This document shows, one piece after another, positions 17,387 through 26,589 of a DNA stretch of 38,897 nucleotides; within the stretch, counting starts at the first letter, position 1; each line of letters starts with the position of its first letter. A program made the translations under genes and the position numbers. Origin of the DNA: Planctomycetaceae bacterium (GTDB lineage: Bacteria; Planctomycetota; Planctomycetia; Pirellulales; Pirellulaceae); contig PBOG01000270.1 in NCBI GenBank assembly GCA_002724245.1, positions 1 to 38,897 of the forward strand, given 5' to 3'. The notes under the pieces were generated by a model, which was not told the DNA's origin, searched no databases, and worked only from the letters and a program-made list of their open reading frames with translations.

Positions 17387-18940
17387 CTAGAACTGGGTGT
17401 CGATCGGCAACTCATCCAGCGAGGGGAACGGCCTTTCCTTGTCATTGATCGACGCCAGACAATCCCGCACAAATTGATCCTCGGGATCATCCCGGTTCAA
17501 CTGCTCAAACATCATCTTGGCTTGCGCCACATTGCCAGTCGTGAAGGAATAATGGGCACGCACCACTTTCGCGCCATGTGAATCGGGCTTATCCAACATC
17601 AACCGCCGCAGTGCGGTTTGCCGTTTTTCATATTCGCGCCGCTCCCCAGCGATCCGCTGCCATTTCTCCGCCGATTCCTGATTTCCCAGAAAGCCGTAGA
17701 TCCGCTGAAACAGGTACGCAGTAGTGTAGGGCAAGCGACGTCCCATCGGCTCCATCGGCTTGATCCATTCCAGGGCCTGCTTGGCGTCCCCTTTCTTGAG
17801 AGCCGCATTCGCCAACAACTCACGGGCCGGTTGATTTCTCGGGTCAATTTGAACCGCCTGATCCCAAAAGCGAATCGCGCCATCCATATTGCCGTACTGC
17901 TCGGCCGCATTTCCCATCAACACGCACGACTCCGGTGAAGGCATACCGTTCACGGTTCGCTCCGCTTCAATCCCCACCGCAATTTGCCGAATTGCCGCCT
18001 CAGGCTTGCCTACTTCGAGCAAGGTACGGCCATAATCGAGGTAAAACTGGTAGGCCGTGACCACTAACAAGGCTTCGTCGAGGGCCTTGAGCAATTTGTC
18101 ACCTTCCAATGTCTCGTCCGACGTGGAAGACACCTCGTCCAGAATCCTGGCAAAGTAGTCTTCTGCCTTCTCGGATTCGCGCATGTCCGCATAGAGAGAG
18201 GCCAGCAGGTAGTAGCTGCGCAGCTTCATCTCTGGAAATTCGCCCAATCGCTGGGCAGACTCCAAGGCCGACTTCAGATTCCCCATGCGCACCCGGCAAC
18301 TGGTCAGTTCGTACCAGGCATCCGCATTGTTCGGAGTTTCTGCGACGACTTGCTTCAACAATGGTGCCGCGGATGCCCATTGTTGCTCCATCATCAACGC
18401 TTTTGCCCAGGCGTGCGATTCGGCGGCGTTGCTTGCCTTGACGATGTCAAACAAGCGAAGTGCCTCGCGGGGGTTACGTTGTAGTTCTACCAAGGCACGT
18501 GCCTTGATCGCCATCGCCTGAGGATTCTCTGGTTCGGTAAGCAGGAACTCTTCGATCTTGAACAGGGCGATCTCCGCATCCGGTTCCGCCTCATCCAACG
18601 CGGCCGCAGCTTCACGTAGTGGAGCATCTCGTAGCCATGTAATGCCGAAGAGGCCACCACCTACAGCGACCACCGCAAGCAAAAGGATGGTAATCAACGA
18701 GCCTTTCGAGCCACGTGCCACCGTTCCCTCGATCGCTGCGTCATCCACTTGCGTTCCCACAGCATCTTCATCGGTCATCGGGACAACGCTGTCGACGGCT
18801 GCTTCGGTAGAAGCGGCAGACAGATCGGAATTTTCGGTCACTTCGGCTGCGTGGTCGTCAGCAGATTCAGTAACTGAGTCGTTTCCGGATTCAATCGAGG
18901 CCTTGTCTGCCGACCCCCCCGCAGGATTTTGACTGGACAC
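17387..18940 (-). CDS. Single-pass TPR-repeat membrane protein
   Basis: A 517-residue protein with an acidic, Ser/Ala-rich N-terminal tail of about 80 residues, one membrane segment (about 82-103, LITILLLAVVAVGGGLFGITWL), and then an extended array of tetratricopeptide-like repeats. Repeats include AMAIKARALVELQRNPREALRLFD, HAWAKALMMEQQWASAAPLLKQVV, AWYELTSCRVRMGNLKSALES, and MGNAAEQYGNMDGAIRFWDQAVQIDP. TPRs mediate protein-protein contacts, so it is probably a scaffold or assembly factor. No enzyme domain is seen. The GTG at 18940 is chosen because GGGAG lies seven bases upstream. An in-frame TTG at 19015 lacks such a site. A GATAAT on the minus strand (19035-19030) could be its -10 element. 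Confidence 0.78.
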   Translation of the reverse strand: MSSQNPAGGSADKASIESGNDSVTESADDHAAEVTENSDLSAASTEAAVDSVVPMTDEDAVGTQVDDAAIEGTVARGSKGSLITILLLAVVAVGGGLFGITWLRDAPLREAAAALDEAEPDAEIALFKIEEFLLTEPENPQAMAIKARALVELQRNPREALRLFDIVKASNAAESHAWAKALMMEQQWASAAPLLKQVVAETPNNADAWYELTSCRVRMGNLKSALESAQRLGEFPEMKLRSYYLLASLYADMRESEKAEDYFARILDEVSSTSDETLEGDKLLKALDEALLVVTAYQFYLDYGRTLLEVGKPEAAIRQIAVGIEAERTVNGMPSPESCVLMGNAAEQYGNMDGAIRFWDQAVQIDPRNQPARELLANAALKKGDAKQALEWIKPMEPMGRRLPYTTAYLFQRIYGFLGNQESAEKWQRIAGERREYEKRQTALRRLMLDKPDSHGAKVVRAHYSFTTGNVAQAKMMFEQLNRDDPEDQFVRDCLASINDKERPFPSLDELPIDTQF

Positions 18941-19135
18941 TACCCGGCTCCCAATAGGCAAAATCTGAGAAAATACATACGTCCAATTATCCCTGCTTGT
19001 TCGGTATCTTGTCAAAGCTCAGCACGCCAATTATCGAGCTTGAGCAGGCTCTCAAAGCGAGATCACTGGCAAATATGACGGATAAGCACATTGTGCGAGT
19101 TACAGGCCTCCACCGGAAAAGTCGGCGTATCACCG

Positions 19136-19891
19136 TCAGGGCAGTAACACGCGCCCACCGCTGGCTACGACTGTCTGTCCGGTCGTAAAACTGGCCCGAT
19201 CTGAAAGCAAAAACACGACCAGTTCGGCGATTTCTGCTGGCTCGCCAATCCGTTGGGCGGGTGTCGCTGCAATCAAGGCCTGAAGCTGCTCTTCGGCAAC
19301 ACCATCCAGGATCTCGGTAGAAATCAATCCGGGGGCTACCGCGTTGACGCGCACGTTAAACCCGGCGACCGCCTCAGCCATGCTCTTGGTGAATCCAATC
19401 AAGCCTGCTTTGCTGGCTGCGTATGCAATGGACATCTGGCGAGCCCTGAGGCCTCCAATCGACGAAACATTCACGATCCGGCCAAAACGCCGTTCAATCA
19501 TTTCTGGTTTGACCGCCCAGGAAACAAGAAAAGCCCCTGTTAAATTCACGTCGAGAGTCCGCTTCCAGAGAGCCACCGTGGTTTCTTCGTGGCTCACATA
19601 ATCGAAAACACCCGCATTGTTGACGAGCAGATCCACGGGCCCGAATCGCTGCCGCACCTGGGACACCATCTCTTCTACTTGTTGCTCGCAGGCAACATCC
19701 GCTCGGACCAGATGAGCGGTGGCACCGGTCGCCTCCACCTGCTGTGCTGTCTCTTCTGCGGCAGCCTGATTACTCACATAGTTAATTACCACATTCGCGC
19801 CGGCGGCACCCAAGCGTTGGCAAATTGCTCGGCCAATACCCCGCGCCCCACCCGTAACGAGCGCTGTTCGCCCCTCCAAACCCTCATGCAT
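19136..19891 (-). CDS. Short-chain dehydrogenase/reductase (FabG-like)
   Basis: A 251-residue classical SDR oxidoreductase. It has the nucleotide-binding TGGARGIG (13-20), VRADV after strand 3 (possible cofactor acidic residue), NNAG (91-94), the catalytic Ser in VNVSSIGG (S144), and YAASK (Y157, K161). NAVAPGLISTEI and the TGQTVVASGG ending are typical of 3-oxoacyl-[ACP] reductase and glucose-dehydrogenase-like members. It probably catalyses NAD(P)H-dependent carbonyl reduction. The substrate cannot be assigned, as FabG-like paralogues are common. Its ATG at 19891 starts MHEGLEGRTALVTGG with the domain immediately following. It is divergent from ribF, with 212 bp between them. Confidence 0.92.
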   Translation of the reverse strand: MHEGLEGRTALVTGGARGIGRAICQRLGAAGANVVINYVSNQAAAEETAQQVEATGATAHLVRADVACEQQVEEMVSQVRQRFGPVDLLVNNAGVFDYVSHEETTVALWKRTLDVNLTGAFLVSWAVKPEMIERRFGRIVNVSSIGGLRARQMSIAYAASKAGLIGFTKSMAEAVAGFNVRVNAVAPGLISTEILDGVAEEQLQALIAATPAQRIGEPAEIAELVVFLLSDRASFTTGQTVVASGGRVLLP

Positions 19892-20025
19892 GACTGTTCA
19901 CCTCCCTGAATCGTGAAATTGTCCGCAGCGAACCTCGTCAACAACCTCCGGGCTCTAGCCCATTGACCGGCGATGATTCTATCCCATCCCGAGGGCACCC
20001 TCCCGGCGGATCCGTCAACCTCCGC

Positions 20026-20055
20026 TTGATAGCTCGCCGATACGGAAGTAATAAT
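20026..20055 (+). promoter_or_regulatory. Candidate sigma-70-type promoter for ribF
   Basis: TTGATA (20026-20031) and AATAAT (20050-20055) are separated by 18 bp. Each matches the sigma-70 consensus at five of six positions. The predicted start near 20062 leaves about 40 bases before the GTG at 20104. Confidence 0.5.
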
Positions 20056-20103
20056 ACCACGCTTCTCCTCTACGCTTCCTTCGTTGCTGCGTGGCACTGA
20101 ACG

Positions 20104-21063
20104 GTGAAGTTGCTCCATAGTCTAGAACCTGGCCTGGGCGAGATCCGCCTCGGTGCGATTACCATCGGCAACTTCGATGGGGTGCATCATGGCCATGCGC
20201 GAATTCTCAGAGAACTTCGCCGCCAGGCAGACCGTGTCCATGGCCCCGCAGTGGTCTTTACGTTCTCTCCCCACCCGGTACAAATACTCCGCCCACAACA
20301 GACTCCACCTCCCCTCACCTGGCCAGAACGCAAATCGGTTTTACTCGCCGAACTGGGGGTCGACGCGATGATCGCCTACCCCACAGACCGGAAGTTGCTG
20401 GAACTCTCTCCCCAAATGTTCTTTCAGACAATCGTCCATGACGAGCTCGCAGCCCGGGCAGTTGTCGAAGGTCCCAATTTTTATTTTGGGAAGGGCCGCC
20501 GTGGTGACATTAACACACTCCAGCAGCTCTGCGAGGCCGCTGACGTCGATCTCCACGTTGTCGAGCCCCTGATGGCAGCCGACGGCATCGTATCAAGCAG
20601 TCGGCTGCGACAACTGATCCAGGCTGGCGACGTCCACCGTGCCCAGCAGCTGATGACGCAACCCTACCGCATCCGGGGGACCGTCGTCCCCGGGGAACGC
20701 CGCGGTGCGACCATTGGATTCCCAACTGCGAATCTGAATCAGGTCAGTACGCTTTGCCCTCCTCCAGGAGTCTATGCTGGCCGGGCCTTTGTCAAACAAT
20801 CGACCTGGGACACTGCGATTCACATCGGAACCAATCCGACCTTCCAGGAAAACGAATTGAAAATCGAATGCCACCTGCTGGATTTTTCTGAGTCGCTGTA
20901 TGGGCAGTCGCTGGAAATAGAATTTCTGCAACGATTGCGTGAAGTAGTCCGTTTCAATTCTGCCAGCGAACTGCAAGATCAACTGCATCGGGATGTCGAC
21001 AATACTAGAAAGGTGTGCGGAGATTTCACCACGCTTTCGAAAGCTACCCAAACCAGATCCTGA
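20104..21063 (+). CDS. ribF: Bifunctional riboflavin kinase/FAD synthetase
   Basis: A 319-residue cytoplasmic enzyme that phosphorylates riboflavin to FMN and adenylates FMN to FAD. The N-terminal nucleotidyltransferase domain has TIGNFDGVHHGHARIL (20-35, with the HxGH-type motif), FTFSPHPVQIL, the GPNFYFGKGRRGD loop (about 123-135) and SSSRLRQLI. The C-terminal kinase domain begins near 185 with the GERRGATIGFPTANL signature (197-211), then PPPGVYAG and HIGTNPTF. Length and order match standard RibF. The start is a GTG, and the domain begins within 20 residues. It is followed 50 bp later by a DHH phosphoesterase gene on the same strand, so the two are probably co-transcribed. Confidence 0.96.
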   Translation: MKLLHSLEPGLGEIRLGAITIGNFDGVHHGHARILRELRRQADRVHGPAVVFTFSPHPVQILRPQQTPPPLTWPERKSVLLAELGVDAMIAYPTDRKLLELSPQMFFQTIVHDELAARAVVEGPNFYFGKGRRGDINTLQQLCEAADVDLHVVEPLMAADGIVSSSRLRQLIQAGDVHRAQQLMTQPYRIRGTVVPGERRGATIGFPTANLNQVSTLCPPPGVYAGRAFVKQSTWDTAIHIGTNPTFQENELKIECHLLDFSESLYGQSLEIEFLQRLREVVRFNSASELQDQLHRDVDNTRKVCGDFTTLSKATQTRS

Positions 21064-21113
21064 CCTCAGCCAACCATCGAATCACCTTTGCTACTCGAAC
21101 CACTGGACATTTT

Positions 21114-22100
21114 ATGAGTATCAACTGGCCACGTTTCGTGGACCTCATCAATGCAAATCAACGCTTCCTGCTCACCAGCCATATACGCCCCGATTGCGAT
21201 GCGTTAGGAAGCGAGTTGGGGATGGCGGCAGTATTGGAACAACTTGGCAAAGAGGTACGGATCGTCAACGGGCAGGAAACACCGCCCAATCTGTCTTTTA
21301 TCGATCCACAGCAACGGATCATGAAACTCAGTGCCGATGTACAACTCGACGAACTACGGGACACCGAGGTCCTGATGGTACTGGACACCAGTGCCTGGGC
21401 GCAGTTGGGCCCAATGGGAGAAGTGCTGAAGTCATTAGAGGCAACCAAGGTCATTCTCGATCATCACGTCAGCCAGGATGACCTCGGCGCTGAACCTTTC
21501 AAAAACACCAGTGCCGAAGCAACCGGCCGCCTCGTCGTGGAAGCAGCCGATGCACTCGGGGTCGAACTGACTCCAGAAATGGCGGCACCGCTGTTCGCCG
21601 CATTATCGACCGACACCGGTTGGTTCCGGTTTCCATCAACAGGCAGCGAAACATACCGTATCGCCGCGCGCCTCGTCGACGCGGGCGCCTGTCCGGCTGA
21701 TATCTACCGCGAGCTCTACGAACGCAATTCTTGCGGACGAATGCGACTGCGCGGCGAAGTGCTGGCACGCATTAACCTGGTAAACGACGGAAAACTCGGG
21801 CACACCTACGTAATGAAAAGCGATTTCGACCGCTTGCAGGCGCTCCCCAGCGACACTGAAGACCTGGTCAACCTGGTACTCAAAATCGATGGCACCCAGG
21901 CGGCAGTCATCTTCATCGAACTCGTCGAGAATACAAGCTTCAAGGTCAGCTTCCGTAGCCGCTGCAAACTGGACTGCAGCCAGGTAGCCGGACACTTCGG
22001 CGGAGGTGGCCATAAAGCCGCCGCAGGAGCCACAATTGAAGGCAAACTCGAGGAACTACAGACAAGCGTTCTTGACGCTGTGCGCGCCGGCATGACATAA
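21114..22100 (+). CDS. DHH-family phosphoesterase (NrnA-like oligoribonuclease/pAp phosphatase)
   Basis: A 328-residue DHH/DHHA1 protein. Metal-binding motifs are complete: SHIRPDCDALGSE (H23, D27, D29), LDTSAW (D91), LDHH (D116-H118) and STDTGWF (D167). The DHHA1 part ends in VAGHFGGGGHKAAAGATI (291-308, GGGGH at 296-300), which binds the substrate. Family members degrade short RNA oligonucleotides from the 5' end and/or remove the 3'-phosphate from pAp. Which activity dominates is not readable. The ATG at 21114 gives the usual N-terminus. A longer in-frame start at 21015 would overlap the ribF 3' end. It follows ribF by 50 bp. Confidence 0.93.
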   Translation: MSINWPRFVDLINANQRFLLTSHIRPDCDALGSELGMAAVLEQLGKEVRIVNGQETPPNLSFIDPQQRIMKLSADVQLDELRDTEVLMVLDTSAWAQLGPMGEVLKSLEATKVILDHHVSQDDLGAEPFKNTSAEATGRLVVEAADALGVELTPEMAAPLFAALSTDTGWFRFPSTGSETYRIAARLVDAGACPADIYRELYERNSCGRMRLRGEVLARINLVNDGKLGHTYVMKSDFDRLQALPSDTEDLVNLVLKIDGTQAAVIFIELVENTSFKVSFRSRCKLDCSQVAGHFGGGGHKAAAGATIEGKLEELQTSVLDAVRAGMT

Positions 22101-22101
22101 T
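22072..22101 (+). promoter_or_regulatory. Candidate sigma-70-type promoter for the Rieske/cytochrome b operon
   Basis: TTGACG (22072-22077) and CATAAT (22096-22101) are 18 bp apart. Each matches consensus at five of six positions. It overlaps the end of the DHH phosphoesterase gene. If used, the Rieske mRNA would carry an unusually long leader of about 255 bases (22108-22366), in which I see no recognised riboswitch. Confidence 0.42.
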
Positions 22102-22366
22102 CTGAGGCTTCGCGCGACAAGTCATGCAAGCCACCGTTAACTGTTGTGACATTGTCTCACGCCGACACCCCCGCATTACCCAGCCTTCAGGTTACAGCTC
22201 GAAGCACGCACTTTGAGTCCGAAGTCGCACCCGTTTGCTGGCAATGAGCCGTTGGAAGTTGGCGGGTCACACAACTAACGCCTGCCTGCACCTGTGCTTC
22301 TGCAATTTTGTTGCTTGCAGGTGCTTTGGCAACGTCGTCATATCGATCGCTGTTTGGAGCCCCCCC

Positions 22367-22987
22367 ATGTCAGACCATTCGGGAAACTCAGGCACATCAC
22401 ATTCGCCCACCACCTCCGGGTCGGAGACCCCGCGGCGCAACTTTGTCGTAGAGGGTGCTACCGTAGTCATCAGCTTGATCGTCGGTGTCGTCCCCTTTGC
22501 CGCAGGTTTACTGAGCTTTCTGGACCCACTGTTTCGCAAGAACCAGACACCCAGCAAACACACCAAAGGTGAGCAGGGTGGAAAAACTGAAATGGTGCGT
22601 ATCTGCTCGCTGGAGGCGCTTCCCCCCAACGGACCACCTCAGCGGTTCCCCGTAATCACCGATCAATTCGATGCCTGGAATTTTACAGCGCAACAACCGA
22701 TCGGCTCGGTTTACCTGCAACGGATTAGTGACAGTGAAGTACGCGTTTTCAATACGACTTGCCCACACGCTGGTTGCAGCGTGTCATGCGATGGCCAGGC
22801 CTTTCATTGCCCTTGCCACAACAGTTCATTTGAACTCAATGGAAGCAAGCGGGTGAGTGAATCCGGACGTGAAAACCCAAGCCCCCGAGCGCTAGATACG
22901 CTGGAACACACCATCGAATCCGGGGACGTGCTGGTCCATTATCAGAATTTCTATCCTGGCCGCGAAGAAAAGAAACCCAAAGCATGA
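22367..22987 (+). CDS. Rieske [2Fe-2S] protein of a bc-type complex
   Basis: A 206-residue membrane-anchored iron-sulfur protein that accepts electrons from quinol and passes them to cytochrome c. The Rieske signature is complete: C132-P-H134 with C137 (TTCPHAGCS) and C148-P-C150-H151 (CPCHNSSF). C132/H134/C148/H151 bind the cluster and C137/C150 form the stabilising disulfide. The N-terminus carries PRRNFVVEG (twin-arginine type, R23-R24) before the membrane helix (about 31-52), as expected for Tat-inserted Rieske proteins. The ATG is preceded by GGAG. The gene ends in an ATGA overlap with the cytochrome b gene, so the two are translationally coupled. Confidence 0.95.
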   Translation: MSDHSGNSGTSHSPTTSGSETPRRNFVVEGATVVISLIVGVVPFAAGLLSFLDPLFRKNQTPSKHTKGEQGGKTEMVRICSLEALPPNGPPQRFPVITDQFDAWNFTAQQPIGSVYLQRISDSEVRVFNTTCPHAGCSVSCDGQAFHCPCHNSSFELNGSKRVSESGRENPSPRALDTLEHTIESGDVLVHYQNFYPGREEKKPKA

Positions 22988-25089
22988 TCAAGGCGTTTGA
23001 GCAATGGTTGGATGATCGCACAGGCTATCGAAAAAGTGTCGATGAAGCCCTGTTCGAAAACATTCCAGGTGGGTCACGTTGGGTCTACGTCACTGGCAGC
23101 ATGCTAGTGTTTGCATTTGTAACCCAGGCAATAACCGGCATTTTCTTGTGGATGTTCTATAGCGCGGGAAGCCAGAATGCCTGGGAGAGTGTGTACTGGA
23201 TACAAAACAAGATGCAGGGCGGCTGGTTCCTGCGCGGCGTACACCACTACATGGCCCAGGGAATGGTCATACTACTGCCGTTGCACATGGTGCAAGTGAT
23301 CTTTGCGAAGGCATATGTCAAGCCTCGAGAAATCAACTACTGGCTCGGGTTGGTGCTGCTACAACTGACATTAGCACTGGGGCTGACCGGCTACTTGCTA
23401 CCTTGGGATCAAAAAGGTTACTGGGCGACCAAAGTCGCTACGGAATTGATGTCACTCCCACCTGGTGGCGAGTACATACAGAAACTGGTCGTTGGTGGTG
23501 GAGAATACGGGCATTACACCTTGACTCGTTTCTTTGCAATGCACGCTGGGGTGCTCCCCATCCTGCTGATCGGTGTACTCGCGCTGCACGTAGCGATGTT
23601 TCGTCGCCACGGAATCACCGCGCATTCGTCATCAGACCGACCCGATGAATACTTCTGGCCCAAACAGGTATTCAAAGACGCCGCCGCCTGTCTGGTGCTG
23701 CTGATTGCAGTAGTCATCATTGTCGTTCGGAATCATGGTGCGGAACTGGGCCCCCCAGCCGAACCAACGGAAGCCTACGGGGCAGCGAGGCCCGAATGGT
23801 ACTACCTGTTTTTGTTCCAGTTATTGAAGCACTCGCCCAGCGAGTTCATCGGAGCGATTGTCATTCCGGGTGTCGCAATGGGCTTTCTGTTTTTGATGCC
23901 CTTGATCGCTAAGATCCAATACGGCCATATCGTCAATGTCGTAACGCTCGTAACACTGCTCATCGGTGCCGGCTACCTGACCGTCGAAGCGCTGCAGCAC
24001 GACAGTTACACACGTGACGGAGAGCCGGAGGCGGGACCCGCTCGTATCCTGCACCATGAACGCGCAAATGCCGCAGAGGACTTCCAGCGTGCCAAACGAA
24101 CCGCAGATCACGAATACGAACGGATCAAGGAGCTGATCCAGTTCCAGGGTATTCCACGTGAGGGGGCACGCGCCGGTCTGGTTTATAATGACCCTGAGAT
24201 TCAGGGGCCAAGAATCTTTACACGGAATTGCGCGAGCTGCCACAGCTACCAGGACGCCTCTGGCCAATCTGATATCGTCGGTATTCCCGGACGGCGAGCG
24301 GATCGAGACGAACAGGGTAATGTCAAAGCGAGTGAAGAGGCAGGCGGAGCACCAAACCTCTTCGGCTTTGGTTCACGGATGTGGATTAGTGGCCTGCTGG
24401 ACAAAGACAAAATCCAGGACCGTGAGTTCTTTGGCGATACGATACACAAAGAAGGAGAAATGGCCAGTTTCGTACAAGACTCTCTGAGCGAGCTCGATGC
24501 GGAACAAAAGATCAAGCTGGAACAAGTCGTCAAAGCACTCTCTGCCGAGGCCCAACTGGTCAGCCAGCACCAGCTCGACACCGACGCCGACGCGGCTGGT
24601 GACCTTGCCGCCGGTCGCACCGCAATGTCAGAAGAATTTGGCTGCCTCGACTGCCACAAGTTGCACGACGAGGGAGAGCTTGGATCGGCTCCGGACCTGA
24701 CGGGATACGGGTCGGCAGAATGGCTCTACCAGTTTATCGCGAATGCCGGGCACGAGCGTTTCTATGGAGACAACAACGACCGCATGCCTGCTTTTGCTGC
24801 CAGCGACGATCCTTCCCAGAATCTACTTTCACCGCGTGAAATTACCCTACTGGTTCGTTGGCTTCGGGGCGACGACAAGGACCTTGGTGCGGCGCCACAA
24901 AACGTTGCTACGACCATTACTCCGGAAGAGAATGCCGACGCTGCAGAACAGCCCGAGGCCGATTCTGAAACCGCGACGGATTCGAATACGGACAGTGATT
25001 CGGATACGGACAGTGATGCGGATGCGGACACTGAAGGCACGGATGCCACGGCGGAAGAAGAGCAGGGCGCCGCTTCTACTTCTTCCTAG
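22984..25089 (+). CDS. Cytochrome b (b6-subunit IV type) fused to dihaem cytochrome c
   Basis: A 701-residue fusion forming the core of a quinol:cytochrome c oxidoreductase. Residues 1-340 hold seven membrane helices, the number of cytochrome b6 (four) plus subunit IV (three). The haem b ligands are H87/H101 and H187/H202. The 14 residues between the second pair are b6f-like spacing. PEWY (270-273) is the quinol-oxidation-site motif. After a charged linker come two haem c sites, CASCH (416-420) and CLDCH (554-558), with likely Met ligands in EGEMASF and DRMPAF. The last 60 residues are highly acidic, partly from an 18-bp tandem repeat. The c-domains presumably act as the cytochrome c1 equivalent on the outer face. 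It is coupled to the Rieske gene by ATGA. Confidence 0.94.
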   Translation: MIKAFEQWLDDRTGYRKSVDEALFENIPGGSRWVYVTGSMLVFAFVTQAITGIFLWMFYSAGSQNAWESVYWIQNKMQGGWFLRGVHHYMAQGMVILLPLHMVQVIFAKAYVKPREINYWLGLVLLQLTLALGLTGYLLPWDQKGYWATKVATELMSLPPGGEYIQKLVVGGGEYGHYTLTRFFAMHAGVLPILLIGVLALHVAMFRRHGITAHSSSDRPDEYFWPKQVFKDAAACLVLLIAVVIIVVRNHGAELGPPAEPTEAYGAARPEWYYLFLFQLLKHSPSEFIGAIVIPGVAMGFLFLMPLIAKIQYGHIVNVVTLVTLLIGAGYLTVEALQHDSYTRDGEPEAGPARILHHERANAAEDFQRAKRTADHEYERIKELIQFQGIPREGARAGLVYNDPEIQGPRIFTRNCASCHSYQDASGQSDIVGIPGRRADRDEQGNVKASEEAGGAPNLFGFGSRMWISGLLDKDKIQDREFFGDTIHKEGEMASFVQDSLSELDAEQKIKLEQVVKALSAEAQLVSQHQLDTDADAAGDLAAGRTAMSEEFGCLDCHKLHDEGELGSAPDLTGYGSAEWLYQFIANAGHERFYGDNNDRMPAFAASDDPSQNLLSPREITLLVRWLRGDDKDLGAAPQNVATTITPEENADAAEQPEADSETATDSNTDSDSDTDSDADADTEGTDATAEEEQGAASTSS
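24979..25032 (+). repeat. Three-copy 18-bp tandem repeat coding an acidic tail
   Basis: Three consecutive 18-bp units at 24979-24996, 24997-25014 and 25015-25032. The first two differ at a single base (GAATACG versus GGATACG), and the third is more diverged. They encode DSNTDS, DSDTDS and DADADT inside the disordered acidic C-terminus of the cytochrome b-c fusion. Such units can change copy number by slippage. Confidence 0.85.
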
Positions 25090-25278
25090 TACCAATCCTT
25101 GGCAGCAGCGATCACCACTCCACTTTGACCCGCACGCGGCGTCATCGTTTCGTGCAGCCCTATCCGCCAACTGGCATTGCTCCGCCGCGCAGTTGCGGGG
25201 GTTGCTGTCAAACCGGATCGAGTCGCAAGCTCGTCGCGTCTGCCGTCAGCACCTTGCTCCGTTAACAGGGACGATGCC

Positions 25279-26589
25279 ATGCTCTGCCCGATTTCTCGCA
25301 CCGGTGTTCCGCTAATCGCCTGTCACATCCTGGCACTGTGCTGGTTGAACTTGTTTCCGCTTGCCGCCTCGGCTCAAGAAGAAGCTGCTAAATTCCCCGA
25401 TCGCAACTGGCCTCAATTTCTTGGGCCAATGCGTAACGGCCATTCGCCAGAAAGCAACCTGAATCTTGATTGGCTGGCACATCCCCCGCGCACCAGGTGG
25501 ATCGCTGAACCCGGTGCAGGTTATACATCGATTACCGTAGTCAATCAGCGTGTGTTCCTGGGGGCACAGCGAGGCGACTCCGATTTCATTGTTTGTTACA
25601 ACCGGGAGACAGGCCGAGAAGAATGGTCCTATGTGATCGGTCGCGGATACCAGGACGTCCAACAGCAGGGGCCGGGCCCTCGCGCAACACCCACCATCGA
25701 CGGCGACCATTTGTATAGCCTGGGTCCATCAGGACAACTCTTCTGCCTGACCACCGCAGAAGGTCGAGAAGTCTGGAAAGTGAACATCTTCCAAGCCACC
25801 GGCGCTGCTGATCCAGCCGGAGAAAACCTCTATTGGGGCATGAGCGGCTCGCCACTGGTCGTCGGAAACCTGGTTATTTGCCAGCCCGGCGGAGACCGCG
25901 ATAACTCGGTCGCAGCATTTGATAAGGAAACCGGTGCCGTCATCTGGAAGGCCGCTAGCACCTATCGCTCCTACGCGTCCCCACTGGCAGTTACCCTTCA
26001 TGGCCACAGGCAACTACTCTGCTATGCCGGCGACGCGTTGCTCGGCATGCAACCGGCAACTGGCCAGATTCTCTGGCGTTACGCACATCAAAACCAGTAC
26101 AAGTGCAATTGTGCTACGCCAGTTGTCATCGGCAACCGGGTCCTTGTCTCAACAGCGTACGGCGGTGGCTCGGCCTTGCTCACCATTAATACTGACGACG
26201 AACGCTGGAGTGCCAAAGAAGACTGGAATTCTCGCCGCCTGCAATCGTTGTTCGCAACACCAATCGTGATCGATAACCTGCTCTTCGGTTGCCATGGTGA
26301 CCTGGGAGTCTGCACGCTACGATGCCTCGACCTGGCAACCGGCAAGCTCGCGTGGACGGCTCGCGAACCTGGCCGCTGCGCAATGATCGCGGCGGCGGGC
26401 CACCTGATTTGCCTCAGTGAAGACGGCACCCTCCGTGTTGTCAAAGCGACACGCGAAGGCTATGTGGAAACCGGAAAAATTGATGGGCTACTGCGAGCCA
26501 GGTCCTGGGCGACTCCCGCTTTGGCCGGAGGCCATTTGTTCGCCAGAGACCAACAACGCCTGATCTGCCTGAACCTGCAAAAAGAGTGA
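25279..26589 (+). CDS. Exported PQQ-like beta-propeller protein
   Basis: A 436-residue exported protein of the PQQ-binding-like/BamB-like propeller superfamily. The chosen ATG gives a signal peptide (MLCPISRTGVPLIACHILAL through PLAASAQ, cleavage after ASA). The mature start NWPQFLGPMRNGHSPES is the hallmark opening of planctomycete PQQ-like proteins. Blade motifs recur: NRETGREEWSY, TTAEGREVWKV, DKETGAVIWKA, QPATGQILWRY, DLATGKLAWTA. No quinoprotein dehydrogenase catalytic Asp/Glu pattern could be confirmed. It may be a binding or assembly protein rather than an enzyme. It lies 189 bp after the cytochrome b-c gene, and a link to that complex is only positional. A hairpin overlaps its stop codon. 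Confidence 0.86.
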   Translation: MLCPISRTGVPLIACHILALCWLNLFPLAASAQEEAAKFPDRNWPQFLGPMRNGHSPESNLNLDWLAHPPRTRWIAEPGAGYTSITVVNQRVFLGAQRGDSDFIVCYNRETGREEWSYVIGRGYQDVQQQGPGPRATPTIDGDHLYSLGPSGQLFCLTTAEGREVWKVNIFQATGAADPAGENLYWGMSGSPLVVGNLVICQPGGDRDNSVAAFDKETGAVIWKAASTYRSYASPLAVTLHGHRQLLCYAGDALLGMQPATGQILWRYAHQNQYKCNCATPVVIGNRVLVSTAYGGGSALLTINTDDERWSAKEDWNSRRLQSLFATPIVIDNLLFGCHGDLGVCTLRCLDLATGKLAWTAREPGRCAMIAAAGHLICLSEDGTLRVVKATREGYVETGKIDGLLRARSWATPALAGGHLFARDQQRLICLNLQKE

